A stretch of DNA of 64,000 nucleotides, taken from Myotis daubentonii (taxonomy: Eukaryota; Chordata; Mammalia; Chiroptera; Vespertilionidae). The stretch lies in NCBI RefSeq assembly GCF_963259705.1, contig NC_081850.1:40819167-40883166 (forward strand), written 5' to 3'. The notes below the pieces were generated by a model. The model was not told where the DNA came from. It searched no databases and saw only the letters and a list, made by a program, of their open reading frames with translations. The position numbers and the translations under genes are program-made. Positions 59,592 to 64,000 of this stretch are shown piece after piece. Position 1 is the first letter of the stretch. Each line of letters begins with the position of its first letter.

Positions 59592-60299
59592 TGGTTGTGT
59601 ATGTATTTATCTAGATATTGTCCCACTTATAGACCCACAAAATAAGTTTTTGATTTCAAGATTATAAAGTTACAGTAATTAATACAGTGAGGTATTGGCA
59701 AAAGTATAGACATAGTGAAGGAAGCTAATTTTTAAATGCTTTTAGGGGTAGGATCAGCTACACATACTTTCCTCTATACTGTTGGTCAGTAGGGGGAGCT
59801 GTCGCCTACCACTGCAGGCATGACTTAGGTGCAGAATCATTTTCTGTGAAGATCTGTATGTACCTCAGTGATATGTTGTACTGAAATAAAAACTATAGAC
59901 TTTGATTGGTAAACATGTCAACAGGCCAGACAAATTAAGACCTAGGAAGGAGTAACACAAGACACATCATAGTGTATATTATGTTTTTTTAAAAAGAAAG
60001 CTATAATGATAGGCAATAATTTGGATTAGTGGAAAATCATTAACACTTATGTAACATAGCATTGCTATTGTAGACAATGTTTATCATTCTTCACATTCTT
60101 TTTTTCTCATAAACTCCATTTGCTTGGTTATTTGTATGCGTTTGTGTTGCATTTGGTGCATGCTTTTGCCATCTGAAAAATTTCAGAGAAAAATTAAAAT
60201 GTAGGAAAAGAAAAGCCCATATGACATACAAGCCAACTTTTAAAAATGTAACAATGTTTTCAGCATTCATCTCAAAAATTTTTATCATCTACTATGTAA

Positions 60300-60480
60300 A
60301 GGTTCTATATTAATCACTTATTGACCTTATCTTATTTCAGCCTCAAAAATCATCTTCACAACTAGTCTTACTAATAAAATTTTACAGGTAAGGGAATTAC
60401 TACTCAGAGAAGGTAGGATACTTCTTAAGGCTTATACTACTAATAAGTCATTAAGTTGACAATTGAACCCTAGTCTTTTG
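60300..60480 (-). mobile_element. MIR SINE
   Basis: TTATTTCAGCCTCAAAAATC, ACAGGTAAGGGAATTACTAC, AGAGAAGGTAGGATACTTC and AATTGAACCCTAGTC match antisense MIR. Confidence 0.6.
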
Positions 60481-61620
60481 ATTGTAATTACCATGTAATT
60501 ATCTCTTCTCATATTACTCTGATCAGCTATTCACCTAATCTCTGGTATATGCCAAGTATATGGGATCACTCTCTCTTTAGAGATACATTTTCTCTTCCTC
60601 TCTCGAGGCCTGTACTTGAGATAAAAATCTTGCTAAATTTCACCATATGCTATCACTCAAAATATCTATTGTCTTTATGTTAAGATTTTCTAAGGAGACC
60701 CTGTGTTCTGCTCTGATCTGATCTGACCTGGCTTACAGCAGAATGCTCTGGAATATGGGGAAACTGTCATAGGCTAAGAGTTGATTCATCAAAACGCTGA
60801 CTAGGGAACAATAAATAAAATCTACCCATGTATCTCCACTGTGGTTTTGTTAATATTATTGATTCTGCATTTACTACAATGTTTAACACAAAGTGCCTTG
60901 TGATTGCATTTGGGGGTATAAGGAAAGATGTTTTATAACTAAAACCTTTATTAATCAAGTTTACCAGCAATATATGTTATTTAAAAGCTAAATTGGGTCT
61001 TACTTATTAACATTCTATTATCAAAATGGAAAGTAAGTTATTGAATAATTTCATTTGATTCATGGATATTGCACACAAAATACATTTTAATAAGAAGCAT
61101 GAAAGCTGTTTAAATGAAGTCATTGTTCATAAGGTTGTTTTTTGTGTATATTTATATAATTGTTGGCCAAGAACTCATCATTTCATAACAAACTGATCTC
61201 AAAGATTCTCCTATCTATATTGGCAACCCTTGTACTTTGATGTTGTTTATTATAGGTGGATTCTTGTCCTACTTTTAACATGTACTAATCTCCAAAATAT
61301 CATTTTGTTTTGGTCAACAATTCTTGCTTGACCAGACCCACATCATGTCCAACAGGCAGAATGACCAATTCCTTAAGGATAGTTAAATAGTATTATATTA
61401 ATTTCATTATTTATTTAAAACTGCCAAACATCACACCACATTCCTGCAGGATTGAATTGCTAGCCTCTCCTTTGGGTATAACACAGAGTGGGCAGGAATG
61501 TGAGGCTGGGAATTGGAAGAAGGAGGATCTAATCTAACAAAGTCTGTCACTGATGTTTTGAAATATCAGATGAGGTTTGAATTGAGATTAGATAATTCCT
61601 AGGATTCCACAGAGGCTGTG
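60481..61620. other. Intergenic, no gene seen
   Basis: No gene or repeat family recognised. Confidence 0.5.
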
Positions 61621-61865
61621 TAGAACACTGTTAAAGAGCACAGAGCTCAGAGATGGTTCACTTGAGTTTAAATCCCAGATCCAATATTTACTAGCTCTGT
61701 GAACTTGGTCAGGTTGCTTAAACCTTCTCTTTCCTCCCCTATCAAATGGGACTAAAAACAACACCTACTTCATAAGGTTGACAAGTTAAAATAGTTAGCA
61801 TGAATAAGGCATATAACTTGGCCTGGCACAAAATAAGAGCTATATTTGTATGTGCTGTTATTATC
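61621..61865 (+). mobile_element. MIR SINE, nearly complete
   Basis: Sense MIR: TTAAAGAGCACAGAGCTC, GTTTAAATCCCAGATCCAAT, TACTAGCTCTGTGAACTTGG, TTGCTTAAACCTTCTCTTTC and CTTCATAAGGTTGACAAGTT follow the family order. Confidence 0.85.
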
Positions 61866-61919
61866 TAGTTTAACTCAAATATTTACAACTTTATAAAATT
61901 CTGAGCAGCTCAGAGAGTC

Positions 61920-62040
61920 ACTAAACATTTATGGTTTTAGTCTCAATGACATTCCAGGTGCTACACTAGATTTAAAGGCTATATCCAGGAATAAAACAGA
62001 CAGGATTTATGCCTTGAATTTTTACTCATGATAATAGTAT
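61920..62040 (-). mobile_element. Possible L2 fragment
   Basis: CTAAACATTTATGG, GACATTCCAGGTGCTACACT and ATATCCAGGAATAAAACAGA resemble L2; short and diverged. Confidence 0.35.
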
Positions 62041-62252
62041 ATGGGTGCCTCTACGGTATTCCAATTTATTAAAAAAAAACACACTTGCTAGTTCAGGATT
62101 CTGGCTTTTTAATCTTAGTAACTGATGTGTCTAGTTGCAGAAATTGGTTACAACTCTGAACCCAATGCTCACTTCATACATTTTTGTCAAGTACAGTGAT
62201 AGTTAATGTTTAATTAATGCCATATTCTTAGCCTAGTATTTAATCCTTACCC

Positions 62253-62464
62253 AAGGATATGTTTTCATTGATTTTAGAGAGAGAGAGAGGAAGGGGGAAA
62301 GAGAGAGAGCAAAATATCAATGTGAGAGAGAAACATCAATCAGTTGCCTCCTGTACTTGTCCTGACCAAGGATTGACCTGCAACCTAGGTATGTGCCCTG
62401 ACCAAGAAACAAATTTTTGGTGTATGGGATGATGCTCCAACCAACTGAGCTACCCAGCCAGGGC
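62253..62464 (-). mobile_element. VES-type SINE (antisense)
   Basis: Antisense copy with an AG-rich body, AACATCAATCAGTTGCCTCC and a head ending CAACTGAGCTACCCAGCCAG, a different head subfamily from the TCCACTGAGCC copies. Confidence 0.88.
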
Positions 62465-62699
62465 TTCGCTAGTTTCTTTGGATACATTCTAAAGGTTGAG
62501 AAGGAAAATAATAGTAGTTAAATAAGTAGGCTTTGAAGTATTATAAACCTGAGATCCATTCCTAGTCAACATTCCATCAGTTTGAGTTTAGGCAAATGAT
62601 TGCTCCTTTTAGTGCTCATTTTCCCCTTTTGTAAATTGATGAAAGCAATACCTACTAGGGTTAATGTGGGGATGAAATGGTCTAAAGTAAAATTAAAAT

Positions 62700-62870
62700 A
62701 TATATAAGAAGGTATTGATGGTGATAGGTATGTTTATGGAATAGATTATGTTGATGCTTTCATAAGTGTATACTTATTCCCAAATTCATCAAGTTGTGCT
62801 CATTAAATATGTACAGCTTTTTGTATGCTAATTATACTGCAATAAATTAATTTAAAAAATAAAGAACTAA
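62700..62870 (+). mobile_element. L1 3' UTR end
   Basis: ATAAGTGTATACTTATTCCC, TTCATCAAGTTGTGCTCATT, AATATGTACAGCTTTTTGTA and AATTATACTGCAATAAATTA match a common L1 3' terminus. Confidence 0.7.
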
Positions 62871-64000
62871 AATTTATTTTTATCTGATATTGATTAAGCT
62901 ATTCAATAAAAAGCAGATATTATTATCATTATCATTAATAGGTAAAAGAATATATGTATTTTTTATAAAATATATTATATTTAATTGGCTTACTAGATCA
63001 GTAGAATACCTCTTTGTATATGATTTATTCCTATTACCACCTTTAGACTATTTAAATTCTTGCCACATTTTGATTTTATCAATACAACACCAAAAACTGT
63101 TTTTTCAATACCTTCTGTAATGATAAGGAAACTGAAACACATTCTTTAGGGTGTTAGATAGAATTAGTAGTAAGAATAGGGTAATTGTATGTTATGTATC
63201 TTGGTTTGGGTGTGTTTTATCAAACTTGTTCTACACAAGTTAATACAAGTTTTTGCATGTTGTGTAATCAGATACCTTTTTTTCACAGTGGGATACTTTT
63301 CTCCCATCTGATGAGCCACCTGAAAAAAATCTCAGCTTTCTGTTGATGCTAAGCCTACCCATTCAGGGCACTCCCAGCTCTTCAAAGTCAAGAGACCAGT
63401 AAACTCAGGTGATAAACATTCATGGGAATGTATCTGGAAGTGATCAACGTCTAACCTCAAACCAACCCTAAGTGACAGATGTGGCAATAAACCCCACACA
63501 GTAAGGAAGAGAAAATGCTCCCCTAATGACCACTTCCTCATTATGGTCCAGGCTTTTAATGTCTCATATGAAAGGTCTCATATCCATTGGACAGGAGTAG
63601 ACTCTACCACAACAGCACTAGAAAAAAGTGCCGCTGGACAAAAGGAAGGCTGTTGAAAGCAATAACCTATTGCATTATTTCAAATGTGCCCGAAGCACAT
63701 TTAGTTAGTAGGTGGCATAGGTTATGTTGACTCTATGCCATTTTGCTTGAAACCTCTCAAGTCTTCGGATCTTTGTCATCTAGATGGAAATATAAAGGTC
63801 TGAGTCATGACCTAAACTAAGCTCTATTTATGCCAACAGAACTTCTTTTTTAAAAATTTTGTTAGACATTTTAGGATTATAAAATACTTCATATTGCCAA
63901 TGAAGTCTTTCATGACACAGCATCTCCTCTCTTACTATCCAAGAGGCAGTTCATTCTGAGAATAAAGAACCTTATTTTTTTCAGTGGTACAAATATGTGC
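62871..64000. other. Intergenic, no gene seen
   Basis: No gene or clear repeat recognised up to the window edge. Confidence 0.5.

Larger units (their letters stand above)
59111..60299. other. Intergenic, with SINE remnant and simple repeats
   Basis: No gene. Contains a (CT)n patch (59277-59320), a VES head remnant on the minus strand (about 59425-59476, GATTGAACCGTAACCCC), and a (GT)10(GC)5 run (59561-59590). Confidence 0.5.

Overview
The window is nuclear DNA from a mammal, almost certainly a vespertilionid (evening) bat. The evidence is the repeat content. There are about a dozen tRNA-headed VES-type SINEs in both orientations. There are several short Helitrons of the HeliBat type, with 5' TC, 3' CTAG, a terminal hairpin and insertion between A and T. 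There are also hAT and piggyBac-like short elements with clean target-site duplications. Among mammals this DNA-transposon load is typical of vespertilionid bats. Older L1, L2, MIR and MaLR/ERVL LTR remnants form the shared mammalian background. No bacterial features, CRISPR arrays or true tRNA/rRNA genes were seen.

The one convincing protein-coding gene is on the + strand at 23655-31625. It is a cytochrome P450 of family 1, best identified as CYP1D1, built from six coding exons plus an inferred 5' UTR segment. All splice junctions are GT-AG, the phases join without a break, and the product is 513 residues. It keeps the membrane anchor, proline-rich hinge, I-helix AGxET, ExxR, PERF and heme-cysteine motifs. 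The human orthologue is a pseudogene (CYP1D1P), so an apparently intact copy is of interest. Its introns carry an L1 fragment, MIRs, an L2 tail and two antisense VES SINEs; no repeat touches an exon.

Layout. 1-12.6 kb is gene-poor, with a hAT element, VES SINEs, L2/L1/LTR remnants and microsatellites. 12.66-13.96 kb is a dense cluster of three DNA-transposon superfamilies (hAT, piggyBac-like, Helitron). 14-23.6 kb holds an old antisense L1, two hAT elements and a (CTG)17 tract. 23.6-31.9 kb is CYP1D1. 32-43 kb holds SINEs, an MLT1-like LTR, two L1 3' segments and a Helitron. 44.2-45.2 kb is a composite Helitron with an 81-bp tandem repeat. 45.6-48.1 kb has two hAT elements and a possible LTR. 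52.13-53.03 kb is a ferritin light chain (FTL) processed pseudogene that still carries the 5' UTR iron-responsive element. 54.86-55.52 kb is a head-to-tail Helitron pair. 58.18-58.64 kb is a Helitron inserted in an L2. The remainder to 64 kb is intergenic with MIR, L2, L1 and SINE copies.

The most notable pattern outside the gene is that three Helitron copies contain near-consensus CTCF core motifs, in two cases on the arms of a large inverted repeat. Bat Helitrons may therefore have spread candidate CTCF sites. That is inference from sequence and needs motif scoring and binding data.
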